In this document: positions 1 through 5,278 of the stretch, one piece after another
Numbering within the stretch: the first letter of the stretch is position 1
Layout of the letters: every line of letters starts with the position of its first letter
Origin: Chloroflexota bacterium
Lineage (GTDB): Bacteria > Chloroflexota > Dehalococcoidia > GIF9 > AB-539-J10
Length of the DNA: 8,451 bases
Direction of reading: 5' to 3'
NCBI GenBank assembly: GCA_015222295.1
Contig: JADFUZ010000012.1
Location: forward strand, 1 to 8,451
The notes under the pieces: generated by a model
Database searches by the model: none
What the model saw: only the letters and a program-made list of their open reading frames with translations
What the model was told of the DNA's origin: nothing
Position numbers and translations under genes: made by a program

Positions 1-685
1 GCCCATCGCTAATGTCTATAGCGGCCTTTACTCCCTTATCGACTAGGACTTGTCCTTCCTTGACCCTGGGGGTGGGCTGAAGGTGGGCTCTTCTCAACAT
101 GGCTGCGGTTTCAGTGTCCAAGCCAAGCCCTCCCTTGAGCATTTCCAGCCCTGCCGACGACGAGCCCAGATAGCCCGTGACAGCTATTCGGTCTCCTGGA
201 TTGGCAGTTGAACGCCGTAGTATCGCTTGCTCTATGGAACGTCCCAGGACCGTAACGGTGATAACCAGGTGAGAGCTGGCAGCGAGGTTGCCGCCTACTA
301 TGGCGACGCCGAATTCCGCGGCCAAAGAGGCCATACTGCGGCAAAAGCTGGAAACGCTTTCTACGGCAGTGTCACCGGGTGACGCCAGGGAGACCAAGGC
401 GTAGAGCGGTATACCACCCATAGCAGCGATGTCGCTCAGATTCACAGCGAGTGCCTTCCAGCCCAGTTCTTCCCACGTAACGGTAGACAGGTCAAAATGA
501 ACATCTTCGACCAGGCTATCTGTAGTAGCTAGCTGGATGTGGTTGTTGCCCTGCCAGGCTGCTACATCGTCACCGATGCCGACCACAAGTTGCTGCCAGG
601 CTGGTTGTTGTGGGTCCCTGAACGTGTCGGCGATATTGTGTATCAGGTCAATCAGCCTGAATTCTCCCAAGTCTGATATCTTCAT
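1..685 (-). CDS. thiL: Thiamine-monophosphate kinase ThiL (partial, C-terminus beyond left edge)
   Basis: ThiL phosphorylates thiamine monophosphate to thiamine pyrophosphate with ATP in the cytoplasm, the last step of thiamine cofactor synthesis. Reading the minus strand from the ATG at 685-683 gives 228 codons without a stop. Family motifs appear in order: GIGDDVA (residues 36-42, Mg/ATP site), TTDSLVEDVHF (54-64), KALAVNLSDIAAMGG (77-91), GGN (131-133) and AIDISDG at the window edge (about 222-228). This is the AIR-synthase-like N-terminal domain plus the start of the C-terminal domain; full-length members have roughly 310-340 residues, so about a third is missing. The start is supported by the usual short lead-in to the first motif and by an extended -10 box 8 nt upstream with no Shine-Dalgarno, suggesting a leaderless mRNA. 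It is divergent from the phosphoesterase gene. Family assignment is confident from motifs alone. Confidence 0.95.
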   Translation of the reverse strand, partial: MKISDLGEFRLIDLIHNIADTFRDPQQPAWQQLVVGIGDDVAAWQGNNHIQLATTDSLVEDVHFDLSTVTWEELGWKALAVNLSDIAAMGGIPLYALVSLASPGDTAVESVSSFCRSMASLAAEFGVAIVGGNLAASSHLVITVTVLGRSIEQAILRRSTANPGDRIAVTGYLGSSSAGLEMLKGGLGLDTETAAMLRRAHLQPTPRVKEGQVLVDKGVKAAIDISDG

Positions 686-693
686 CGTTGGCG

Positions 694-723
694 ATTATAG
701 CATTGGCTCTCTTCGAGCCTCAA
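694..723 (-). promoter_or_regulatory. Promoter of thiL (extended -10, likely leaderless)
   Basis: On the minus strand, TTGAGG (723-718) lies 18 nt before TATAAT (699-694), which is preceded by TGC (702-700), giving an extended -10 element. Only 8 nt separate the -10 box from the thiL ATG (685). Transcription normally begins 6-8 nt after the -10 box, so the RNA should start at or within a base or two of the start codon. The hexamers are seen directly; the transcription start is inferred. Confidence 0.7.
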
Positions 724-744
724 CTCTGGCGACCTATCTTGGCC

Positions 745-756
745 CTGTGCTATAGT
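745..756 (+). promoter_or_regulatory. Promoter of the metallophosphoesterase gene (extended -10, likely leaderless)
   Basis: TGC (748-750) directly precedes TATAGT (751-756), an extended -10 element, and 9 nt later comes the ATG at 766. No good -35 hexamer is visible at 17-18 nt (TGGCGA at 727-732 matches only three of six consensus positions), so the element would depend on the extended -10. No Shine-Dalgarno lies between it and the ATG. The element is interleaved with the divergent thiL promoter in the same 80-bp region, so the two may compete for or share RNA polymerase. Confidence 0.55.
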
Positions 757-765
757 TCCAAAGCC

Positions 766-1500
766 ATGAGGTACGCGATACTAGGGGACATTCACGCCAA
801 TCTCGACGCTTTTGAGGCTGTACTGGAAGACATCGGGGCCAGGGGGGGATTTGATGAACTGTGGTGTCTGGGAGATATCGTAGGTTATGGTCCCGAGCCT
901 CATGCATGTGTTGAACTCCTGCGTCGTCATAAGCACGTCTGTATTGCAGGCAACCATGATTTGGCTGCCGTTGGGAAAATCGGGATTTCCAGTTTCAACG
1001 CCCCGGCTGCTCAAGCTTGCCAGTGGACAACACAGCAGCTAACTGCTGAGGATGTGGAGTATTTGGAGAGTCTTCCCCTCGAGTCAAAGCAAGGCGATTT
1101 CAGTCTGGTTCATGGCAGTCCCCGCCAGCCGGTTTGGGAGTACCTGATATCGGTGGACGACGCGTGTGACAACTTCAGCTATCTTGGGACAGAATTCTGC
1201 CTTGTTGGTCACTCCCATGTGCCGCTGGTCTTTCGGCAGGATAGGGGTGGCCATTGTTCCGGGGGAAAACTGAGCGCGGAGACGAAGCTAGGTTGTACTG
1301 GTCAGCGCCTCATTGTGAATCCGGGCGGCGTGGGGCAGCCTCGCGACGGCGACCCTCGAGCCAGCTATGTAATCTACGACAGCGACTGCCAGGTTATGTA
1401 TCACTATCGTGTCAGTTATGACGTGAGCAGCACACAAGCCAAAATGAGGCAACTCGAGTTGCCTTCATCTTTGGTCTTGCGCTTAACCTATGGTTATTGA
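766..1500 (+). CDS. Metallophosphoesterase, YfcE/calcineurin-like family
   Basis: A 244-residue cytoplasmic protein with the full set of two-metal phosphoesterase motifs: GDIHAN (residues 7-12, Asp8 and His10), GDIVGYGPEP (36-45, Asp37), GNHD (62-65, Asn63 and His64), VHGSP (115-119, His116) and GHSHVP (148-153, His149 and His151). This order matches the Metallophos_2/YfcE-type fold. Members include phosphodiesterases and protein phosphatases, and the substrate cannot be read from the sequence. The ATG at 766 is preferred over one in frame at 688, because 766 places the first metal motif at residue 7, as is usual for the family, and follows a -10 box. No signal peptide is seen. The 3' end carries the rpsF promoter. 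It may be unrelated in function to the ribosomal operon that follows 18 nt later on the same strand. A 7-G run (842-848) lies early in the gene but the frame is intact. Confidence 0.9.
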   Translation: MRYAILGDIHANLDAFEAVLEDIGARGGFDELWCLGDIVGYGPEPHACVELLRRHKHVCIAGNHDLAAVGKIGISSFNAPAAQACQWTTQQLTAEDVEYLESLPLESKQGDFSLVHGSPRQPVWEYLISVDDACDNFSYLGTEFCLVGHSHVPLVFRQDRGGHCSGGKLSAETKLGCTGQRLIVNPGGVGQPRDGDPRASYVIYDSDCQVMYHYRVSYDVSSTQAKMRQLELPSSLVLRLTYGY

Positions 1501-1511
1501 CGTGCTATAAT
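1483..1511 (+). promoter_or_regulatory. Promoter of the rpsF-ssb-rpsR operon (likely leaderless)
   Basis: TTAACC (1483-1488, four of six consensus positions) is followed after 17 nt by TATAAT (1506-1511), preceded by TGC (1503-1505). The rpsF ATG (1519) is only 7 nt beyond the -10 box, so the transcript should begin at about the start codon. There is no Shine-Dalgarno before rpsF. The element overlaps the end of the phosphoesterase gene (stop 1498-1500). Confidence 0.75.
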
Positions 1512-1518
1512 AGGCCGA

Positions 1519-1806
1519 ATGAACGATTATGAACTAGTGACCATCATCAACCCTGAAGTCGATGGACAAGCAGTACCCGGCGTTGTGGAGAAGGTAAGTC
1601 ACTTCATTACAGATAGGGATGGAGTTGTTCAGGGCACGGAGCAGTGGGGAAGAAAGAGGTTTGCCTATCCGATAAAGCGCTTCTTTGAAGGCAACTACGT
1701 CTTCACTCGATTCAGGTTGGATTCCGGGCGCGTCAAGGAGGTCGAGGAGGACCTTCGGGCGGCGCAAGAGGTGCTACGCTATCTTGCGGTGAAGGTAGGT
1801 GATTGA
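1519..1806 (+). CDS. rpsF: Small ribosomal subunit protein bS6
   Basis: A 95-residue protein with typical bS6 features: an opening MNDYELVTIINP strand, the central segment W-G-R-K-R-F-A-Y-P-I (about residues 43-52), the strand GNYVFTRFRLD, and the helical C-terminal segment ending in LRYLAVKV. It binds 16S rRNA on the 30S platform as a heterodimer with bS18, encoded two genes downstream. Length is near the family minimum, without a long acidic tail. The start follows a -10 box by 7 nt, leaving no space for the S6:S18-binding leader RNA that controls this operon in many bacteria. The ssb ribosome binding site is encoded in its last codons. Confidence 0.97.
   Translation: MNDYELVTIINPEVDGQAVPGVVEKVSHFITDRDGVVQGTEQWGRKRFAYPIKRFFEGNYVFTRFRLDSGRVKEVEEDLRAAQEVLRYLAVKVGD
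1792..1803 (+). promoter_or_regulatory. Ribosome binding site of ssb
   Basis: AAGGTAGGTGAT closely resembles the anti-Shine-Dalgarno complement AAGGAGGTGAT with one extra base, and ends 6 nt before the ssb ATG (1810). It lies inside the 3' end of rpsF, which ends 3 nt before ssb, so translation of the two genes is probably coupled. Confidence 0.75.
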
Positions 1807-1809
1807 CAG

Positions 1810-2214
1810 ATGGCGAGTTTGAGCAAAGTAATACTTGTGGGCAACCTGGGTTCGGATCCCGAAATGAGGTACGCACCTGATGGCAAAGCGGTCACGTCGT
1901 TTCGTGTGGCCACCAATCGGCGCTACACTACGTCAAATGGCGAGACCAAGGAAGAGACAGACTGGTTCAGGATTACGGTGTGGGGCAAACAAGCTGAGCA
2001 ATGCAACCAGTTCCTGAGTAAAGGGCGGCAGGTCTACGTCGACGGGAGGCTTCACGCTCGCAACTGGGAGGGACAAGACGGGCAGACACGTACCACGCTT
2101 GAGGTAACTGCTGACCGGGTGCTCTTTCTTGGTAAGCCTACCACTGTGGCTTCAGTTCCGGAGGAGGGAGTCATTGAACCCAGCGACTTGCCTTTTGATA
2201 ACATGAAGGAGTGA
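1810..2214 (+). CDS. ssb: Single-stranded DNA-binding protein SSB
   Basis: A 134-residue SSB with an OB-fold domain at residues about 3-108: KVILVGNLGSDPEMRY, the strand FRVATNRRY, the block TDWFRITVWGKQAE (50-63) with its conserved tryptophans, and GRQVYVDGRL. SSB coats single-stranded DNA during replication and repair and recruits partners through its C-terminal tip. Here the linker is very short (about 109-125) and the tip motif DLPF (126-129) is not terminal: five more residues (DNMKE) follow. In most bacterial SSBs the Phe of D-[IL]-P-F is the last residue and its carboxylate is recognised by partners. The codons for MKE plus the stop form the rpsR ribosome binding site. Neighbours rpsF and rpsR are the classic arrangement. 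Confidence 0.96.
   Translation: MASLSKVILVGNLGSDPEMRYAPDGKAVTSFRVATNRRYTTSNGETKEETDWFRITVWGKQAEQCNQFLSKGRQVYVDGRLHARNWEGQDGQTRTTLEVTADRVLFLGKPTTVASVPEEGVIEPSDLPFDNMKE
2206..2211 (+). promoter_or_regulatory. Ribosome binding site of rpsR
   Basis: AAGGAG, 7 nt before the rpsR ATG (2219), is formed by the last codons of ssb. It fixes the rpsR start and implies coupling of ssb and rpsR translation. Confidence 0.8.
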
Positions 2215-2218
2215 GAGC

Positions 2219-2524
2219 ATGTTCAGACGCCGGCCATCAACAACAAGGAGATCCAGGGACTATAGCCCCAAGCCTAGAGTCTGTCCCTTCTGTGCGGACC
2301 GAGTCAACATTGACTACAAGGATGTGTCCACCTTATCGAGATTCGTCTTGGGCGGTGGCAAGATTGGATCACGGCGCAAGACAAGAGCGTGTGCCAAGCA
2401 CCAGCGCAAGCTTGCCGAAGCAATAAAGAGGGCTCGATTCCTGGCTCTGTTGCCGTATTCGCCAAGCCACGTTTGGAAGACCAGCGCGGCAGGTCTCTCC
2501 CACCCCGTGTCCCAGGAGAGTTGA
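2219..2524 (+). CDS. rpsR: Small ribosomal subunit protein bS18, zinc-binding form with C-terminal extension
   Basis: A 101-residue bS18 with a basic N-terminus, the core segment around LSRFVLGGGKIGSRRKT (39-55), and AIKRARFLALLPY (68-80). Cys22-Pro-Phe-Cys25 together with Cys58 and His61 (C-A-K-H) form a probable zinc site, so this is the zinc-containing (C+) paralogue type. bS18 partners bS6 on the 30S platform. Most bS18 proteins end shortly after the LLPY/LLPF motif; this one continues for about 21 residues (81-101), a polar segment without recognisable domain. That tail's coding sequence also contains the rpmH ribosome binding site. The stop codon abuts the rpmH start codon directly (2522-2524 and 2525). 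Confidence 0.95.
   Translation: MFRRRPSTTRRSRDYSPKPRVCPFCADRVNIDYKDVSTLSRFVLGGGKIGSRRKTRACAKHQRKLAEAIKRARFLALLPYSPSHVWKTSAAGLSHPVSQES
2495..2520 (+). promoter_or_regulatory. rpmH ribosome binding site within a possible sequestering hairpin
   Basis: AGGAG (2514-2518) lies 6 nt before the rpmH ATG (2525) and decides that start. CTCTCC (2495-2500) is the exact complement of GGAGAG (2515-2520), leaving a 14-nt loop, so most of the binding site could be paired in a 6-bp stem. A ribosome finishing rpsR would melt the stem, which would couple L34 to S18 synthesis. The binding site is clear; the hairpin is short and its function is inference. Confidence 0.45.
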
Positions 2525-2665
2525 ATGCCGAAACGTACCTACCAACCAAAGAAGACTAAGCGCCAGCGCAAGCTGGGGTTTCGCGCCAGGATGGCGAGTC
2601 GCGGGGCCATAAGAGTGCTCAAAGCAAGGCGTCTTAAGGGGCGATGGAGTCTGACCCCAGTCTAA
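2525..2665 (+). CDS. rpmH: Large ribosomal subunit protein bL34
   Basis: A 46-residue, very basic protein: MPKRTYQPKKTKRQRKLGF (1-19), then RARMASRGAIRVLKARRLKGR (20-40) and a short ending WSLTPV. This matches bL34 (usually 44-47 residues), which sits deep in the 50S subunit bound to 23S rRNA. The start is set by AGGAG 6 nt upstream and by the family's MPKRTYQP opening. The ATG follows the rpsR stop with no gap, and the gene ends 10 nt before rnpA, the near-universal bacterial neighbour of rpmH. Easily missed because of its size. Confidence 0.97.
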   Translation: MPKRTYQPKKTKRQRKLGFRARMASRGAIRVLKARRLKGRWSLTPV

Positions 2666-2675
2666 GCGTCCTTTC

Positions 2676-3038
2676 ATGAGAAGACCCTGGACTATAGCCA
2701 AGAGAGCGCAGTATGTTCTGGTTTACCGCCAAGGTGGCACCTATGCGGACAGTCTAGTTGTGGCCAAGGTGCGTGCCAACGGCTTGAACTTGAGCAGGTA
2801 CGGTCTCTCAGTGAGCAAGCGGACCGGTAAGGCAGTAGAGCGGAATCGGTTGAGGAGGTTGCTGAGAGAGATAATGAGGTTGCAGTCAATTAAGCCGGGA
2901 TGGGATATCGTGTTGATAGTTCGTCCCGAGGCAGCCGCTGTTAACTACCATCGACTGGAGGCAGCGGTAACGGGTTTACTGGCCCGGGCAAAGTTGCTGC
3001 AAGTGAGCGATGAAGCGATTAGCATTGGATCTGATTAG
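2676..3038 (+). CDS. rnpA: Ribonuclease P protein component
   Basis: A 120-residue basic protein that binds the RNase P RNA and assists 5' maturation of tRNAs. It has the family's N-terminal aromatic strand (YVLVYRQGG, 13-21), the strand YGLSVSKRTGKAVERN (42-57), and the RNR signature helix R56-N-R-L-R-R-L-L-R-E65. Length is typical (about 110-130). There is no clear Shine-Dalgarno in the 10-nt gap after rpmH, so translation may depend on termination-reinitiation. The last 29 nt overlap yidD in another frame, an arrangement seen in many bacteria. Confidence 0.96.
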   Translation: MRRPWTIAKRAQYVLVYRQGGTYADSLVVAKVRANGLNLSRYGLSVSKRTGKAVERNRLRRLLREIMRLQSIKPGWDIVLIVRPEAAAVNYHRLEAAVTGLLARAKLLQVSDEAISIGSD

Positions 3039-3219
3039 GCTGTACCAGAGAACAATATCAGAGGTCACCCCTCATTCGTGCCGTTTCCAACCAACATGTT
3101 CCCATTATGCCTGTGGGGCAATTGAAAGGCATGGCTTCGTCCGGGGTGTTTGCCTGGGGCTGAAGAGATTGGCTCGCTGCAATCCTTTATCTGAGGGTGG
3201 TTATGACCCCGTGCCCTAG
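3010..3219 (+). CDS. yidD: Membrane protein insertion efficiency factor YidD
   Basis: A 69-residue YidD with the whole family signature: LIRLYQRTIS (8-17), SCRFQPTCSHYA (23-34), the central G-F-V-R-G (42-46), R-L-A-R-C-N-P (53-59) and the terminal GGYDPVP (63-69). Cys24, Cys30 and Cys57 are the conserved cysteines. YidD is a small membrane-associated protein linked to the YidC insertase and needed for efficient insertion. The ATG at 3010 lies inside rnpA (29-nt overlap) and is the only start that preserves the family N-terminus. Its ribosome binding site is weak. yidC follows after one intervening lipoprotein gene. Confidence 0.95.
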   Translation: MKRLALDLIRLYQRTISEVTPHSCRFQPTCSHYACGAIERHGFVRGVCLGLKRLARCNPLSEGGYDPVP

Positions 3220-3239
3220 GTACATTCTACTGTGTTGAG

Positions 3240-4430
3240 ATGAGGATTAAGGTACTAGTCTGGGTAGGTCTATTGGTTGTTGGCCTGGCTGCCAGCGGGT
3301 GTCTCGGTTCTACCGGTCCCCAGGGGTATTCCGGAGTCGTATCTTCCGACGGAATCCTCTACATGGGTTCGGCGGATGGGAAGGTCGTGGCAGTAAGCCC
3401 GGCGGCTCGGGCGCAGGGCCTGTCGTTTCCTTCTTCTGATGGGGAATGGTCGTTCGCCATCATGATGCCCTCCAAGAGCTTTTTTTCCTGTGGTAGCTCC
3501 TCCGTGGCGGCCAATATATACAGTACACCTGTTGCGGCGAATGGCCTTATTTGCGTGGGCATCTATGATGGTAAAGTCATGATGGTAAGCCCAGCGGATA
3601 GGGCTCGGGACTTACCCTTTCCTCAGATGAGGAGTGGGGAGTGGATCTACCCGAGGGGAGACGATGTGATCGAAGCTATCGTAGGTAGCGCGGTGGCAAC
3701 TGATGATTCTGTGTATGTGTGCTGTTCGGATGGGAGAGTGTATGCACTGGACATCAGCTACGGTGATGAGAGATGGAGATCCGACCCATTGGGAGCGAAG
3801 TTGTGGACAACACCGGTGGTGGACGGGGAAAGCATCTATGTTAGCACCTTTGACGGCCACATCTATGCTTTGTCCGTCGCCAATGGCAGTCGGCTGCCGT
3901 GGAGCTTTGAAGCGGAGTCTGGCTTTAGTTCGTCTCCAGTGCTTTATGAGAACACCATCTTTGTGGGGTCATTCGATCGCAATCTCTATGCCGTGAGAAT
4001 AGGGAGCGACCAGCCGCTATGGAAATTCGCTGGTGGGAACTGGTTTTGGTGTAGACCCGTGGTCGAAGAAGGTGTCGTTTACGCTGGATGCCTGGATGGC
4101 AAAGTCTATGCCATCGATGCTGCAAGCGGAAAAGGGCTGTGGAGCAGGCCATTTGATACAGGAAGTCCCGTTGTGGCTTCACCACTAATGGTGGGGGAGT
4201 CGTTGGTGGTAGCTTCTGACTCCGGTGACATATACGTCATCAATCCAACGACCGGGACTGGCGACAGAATCAGGAACCGGGAAAACGATGAAGAGTCATC
4301 CATCGAAAGCCAGATTCTGGCGCCTTTCTGCGAACAGGACGGGATAGTCTACATCCGCGGTCAGGACAACTATCTGTATTCCGTGGATGTGGCACGAAGG
4401 GACATAAAGGCGAAGCTAAGCTTGAGTTAG
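3240..4430 (+). CDS. Lipoprotein with eight PQQ-like beta-propeller repeats (BamB-like), function unknown
   Basis: A 396-residue predicted exported lipoprotein. The N-terminus has Arg/Lys, a hydrophobic stretch and a lipobox A-S-G-C with Cys21 as lipidation site. The rest is a tandem array of PQQ/BamB-type blades with repeated [IV]-Y-x-G-S-x-D-G-x-[VL]-Y-A-[LI]-D strands; the D-G turns fall near residues 46, 110, 164, 205, 246, 286, 328 and 376, giving eight repeats and so probably an eight-bladed propeller. Tryptophans of the docking motif recur (179, 189, 221, 261, 301). Blades 1 and 2 are longer and share an SPAxRAxxLxFP...GEW insertion. No PQQ dehydrogenase active-site or cytochrome motif was seen. 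BamB serves outer-membrane protein assembly, but no other Bam component is visible here. Its position between yidD and yidC suggests a role in membrane-protein biogenesis or envelope quality control; that is inference. Seven further cysteines (84, 105, 161, 162, 271, 284, 364) are many for an exported protein. No clear Shine-Dalgarno precedes the ATG. Confidence 0.82.
   Translation: MRIKVLVWVGLLVVGLAASGCLGSTGPQGYSGVVSSDGILYMGSADGKVVAVSPAARAQGLSFPSSDGEWSFAIMMPSKSFFSCGSSSVAANIYSTPVAANGLICVGIYDGKVMMVSPADRARDLPFPQMRSGEWIYPRGDDVIEAIVGSAVATDDSVYVCCSDGRVYALDISYGDERWRSDPLGAKLWTTPVVDGESIYVSTFDGHIYALSVANGSRLPWSFEAESGFSSSPVLYENTIFVGSFDRNLYAVRIGSDQPLWKFAGGNWFWCRPVVEEGVVYAGCLDGKVYAIDAASGKGLWSRPFDTGSPVVASPLMVGESLVVASDSGDIYVINPTTGTGDRIRNRENDEESSIESQILAPFCEQDGIVYIRGQDNYLYSVDVARRDIKAKLSLS
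3393..3604 (+). repeat. Duplicated blade segment in the propeller lipoprotein
   Basis: The 20 bases at 3393-3412 and those at 3585-3604 match at 17 positions and encode VSPAARA-type and VSPADRA-type segments of blades 1 and 2, offset by 192 nt (64 codons). Both are followed by LxFP and, further on, GEW. This level of nucleotide identity suggests a fairly recent in-frame duplication of one blade, or strong constraint on the motif. Confidence 0.6.
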
Positions 4431-4445
4431 TCGGAATTTGTAACC

Positions 4446-5216
4446 ATGGCTGATCTGTGGAGTCTGATAGTACTCGACCCGATGATTAACGGGTTGCTTG
4501 CTTTGTCGAGCCTGTTTCCTAAAGCAGCAGAGTTTGGGCTCGCCATTATCATCCTGACTGTTGTTGTCCGCGTGGCATCGACACCACTAGTCCGGCGGCA
4601 GTTGAAATCCACAAAGGCTATGCAGGAGATGCAGCCGAGAATTCAGGAACTGCAGAAGAAATACGGTAAGAACAAGCAAAAGATTCAGCAGGAGATGATG
4701 AAGGTCTATAAGGAAGCCGGGGTGAACCCGATAGGGTGTATGTGGCCAATGTTGGTTCAGTTCCCTATCTGGATTGCCCTGTATCAGTCCATCATGAAAT
4801 CCCTGGCTACAACTCCGGAGAACTTGCTGGATTTGTCCCGGCATCTGTATTCCTCGCCCAGGATAGCCCAAGCAATTCCTGTAAACAGCCAGTTCTTGTG
4901 GCTCGATCTGGGGCAGCCTGACCGTACTCTGATTCTAGCTATTCTGGTCGGGGGCACGATGTGGGTGCAACAGAAAATGACTACTGCGCCATCTGCGGAT
5001 CCAAGGCAGCGATCGACCAGCAGTACCATGTTGTTGATGATGCCACTCATGTTCGGTCTATTCACGATGATGTTTCCCAGCGGCCTGCCTCTGTTCTGGC
5101 TGGTTTCGAACGTGATTGGGATTGCTACTCAATACGTCATCACGGGTGGTTGGGGTTACCTGAAGAGGCCCTCGGCCGTTTCTTCGGCACAGCCGGCGGC
5201 GAGAAAGAGAAGGTAG
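4446..5216 (+). CDS. yidC: Membrane protein insertase YidC/Oxa1
   Basis: A 256-residue insertase of the short Oxa1/YidC type without the large periplasmic P1 domain of proteobacterial YidC. Predicted membrane segments lie at about residues 28-48 (FGLAIIILTVVVRVASTPL), 98-118 (PMLVQFPIWIALYQSIM), 160-176 (TLILAILVGGTMWVQQKM) and two near 195-235 (MLLMMPLMFGLF, LPLFWLVSNVIGIATQYVI). Arg42 corresponds by alignment to the hydrophilic-groove arginine essential in several YidC proteins. The cytoplasmic C1 hairpin (MQEMQPRIQELQKKYG through QQEMMKVYKEAGVNP, about 59-95) and a basic tail ending RKRR are present. YidC inserts and folds inner-membrane proteins alone or with Sec. It starts 15 nt after the lipoprotein gene with only a weak Shine-Dalgarno, and 62 nt separate it from jag, its usual partner. 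Confidence 0.96.
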   Translation: MADLWSLIVLDPMINGLLALSSLFPKAAEFGLAIIILTVVVRVASTPLVRRQLKSTKAMQEMQPRIQELQKKYGKNKQKIQQEMMKVYKEAGVNPIGCMWPMLVQFPIWIALYQSIMKSLATTPENLLDLSRHLYSSPRIAQAIPVNSQFLWLDLGQPDRTLILAILVGGTMWVQQKMTTAPSADPRQRSTSSTMLLMMPLMFGLFTMMFPSGLPLFWLVSNVIGIATQYVITGGWGYLKRPSAVSSAQPAARKRR

Positions 5217-5265
5217 AAGGCAACAGACGAGGGGCAGCGGTGCTTGGGGGGGAGTTGCTAACAGT

Positions 5266-5271
5266 GGGAGG
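5266..5271 (+). promoter_or_regulatory. Ribosome binding site deciding the jag start
   Basis: GGGAGG lies 7 nt before the ATG at 5279. The jag reading frame stays open upstream to 4961, over the end of yidC, so this site plus the family N-terminus is what fixes the start. The 62-nt gap between yidC and jag (5217-5278) also contains a 7-G run (5246-5252); no hairpin terminator is visible. Confidence 0.8.
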
Positions 5272-5278
5272 CCAGATC

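Noticed and set aside
688..765. Upstream in-frame start for the metallophosphoesterase.
   Set aside because: It would add 26 residues before a motif that normally sits near the N-terminus, and would place the -10 box inside the gene.
842..848. Seven-G run early in the phosphoesterase gene, with a similar run at 5246-5252 before jag, considered as phase-variable tracts.
   Set aside because: Seven bases is short for slippage control, the reading frame is intact, and neither gene is a typical phase-variable surface function.
3220..3239. TACATT between yidD and the lipoprotein gene as a possible internal promoter.
   Set aside because: There is no acceptable -35 element, no extended -10, and the spacing to the ATG differs from the three convincing promoters.
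3476..3499. GAGCT/AGCTC inverted repeat with a T-run, resembling a terminator.
   Set aside because: The T-run (3480-3486) lies in the loop rather than after the stem, the stem is only 5 bp, and it is inside an intact coding sequence.
3798..3809. TTGTGGACAA, one mismatch from a DnaA box core, considered because rpmH-rnpA often lies near the origin.
   Set aside because: It is a single imperfect site inside the propeller gene with no cluster of further boxes, no AT-rich region and no dnaA.
4961..5278. In-frame upstream extension of jag, overlapping the end of yidC.
   Set aside because: The extension has no similarity to the Jag-N domain, and the ATG at 5279 has a strong ribosome binding site and the expected family N-terminus.
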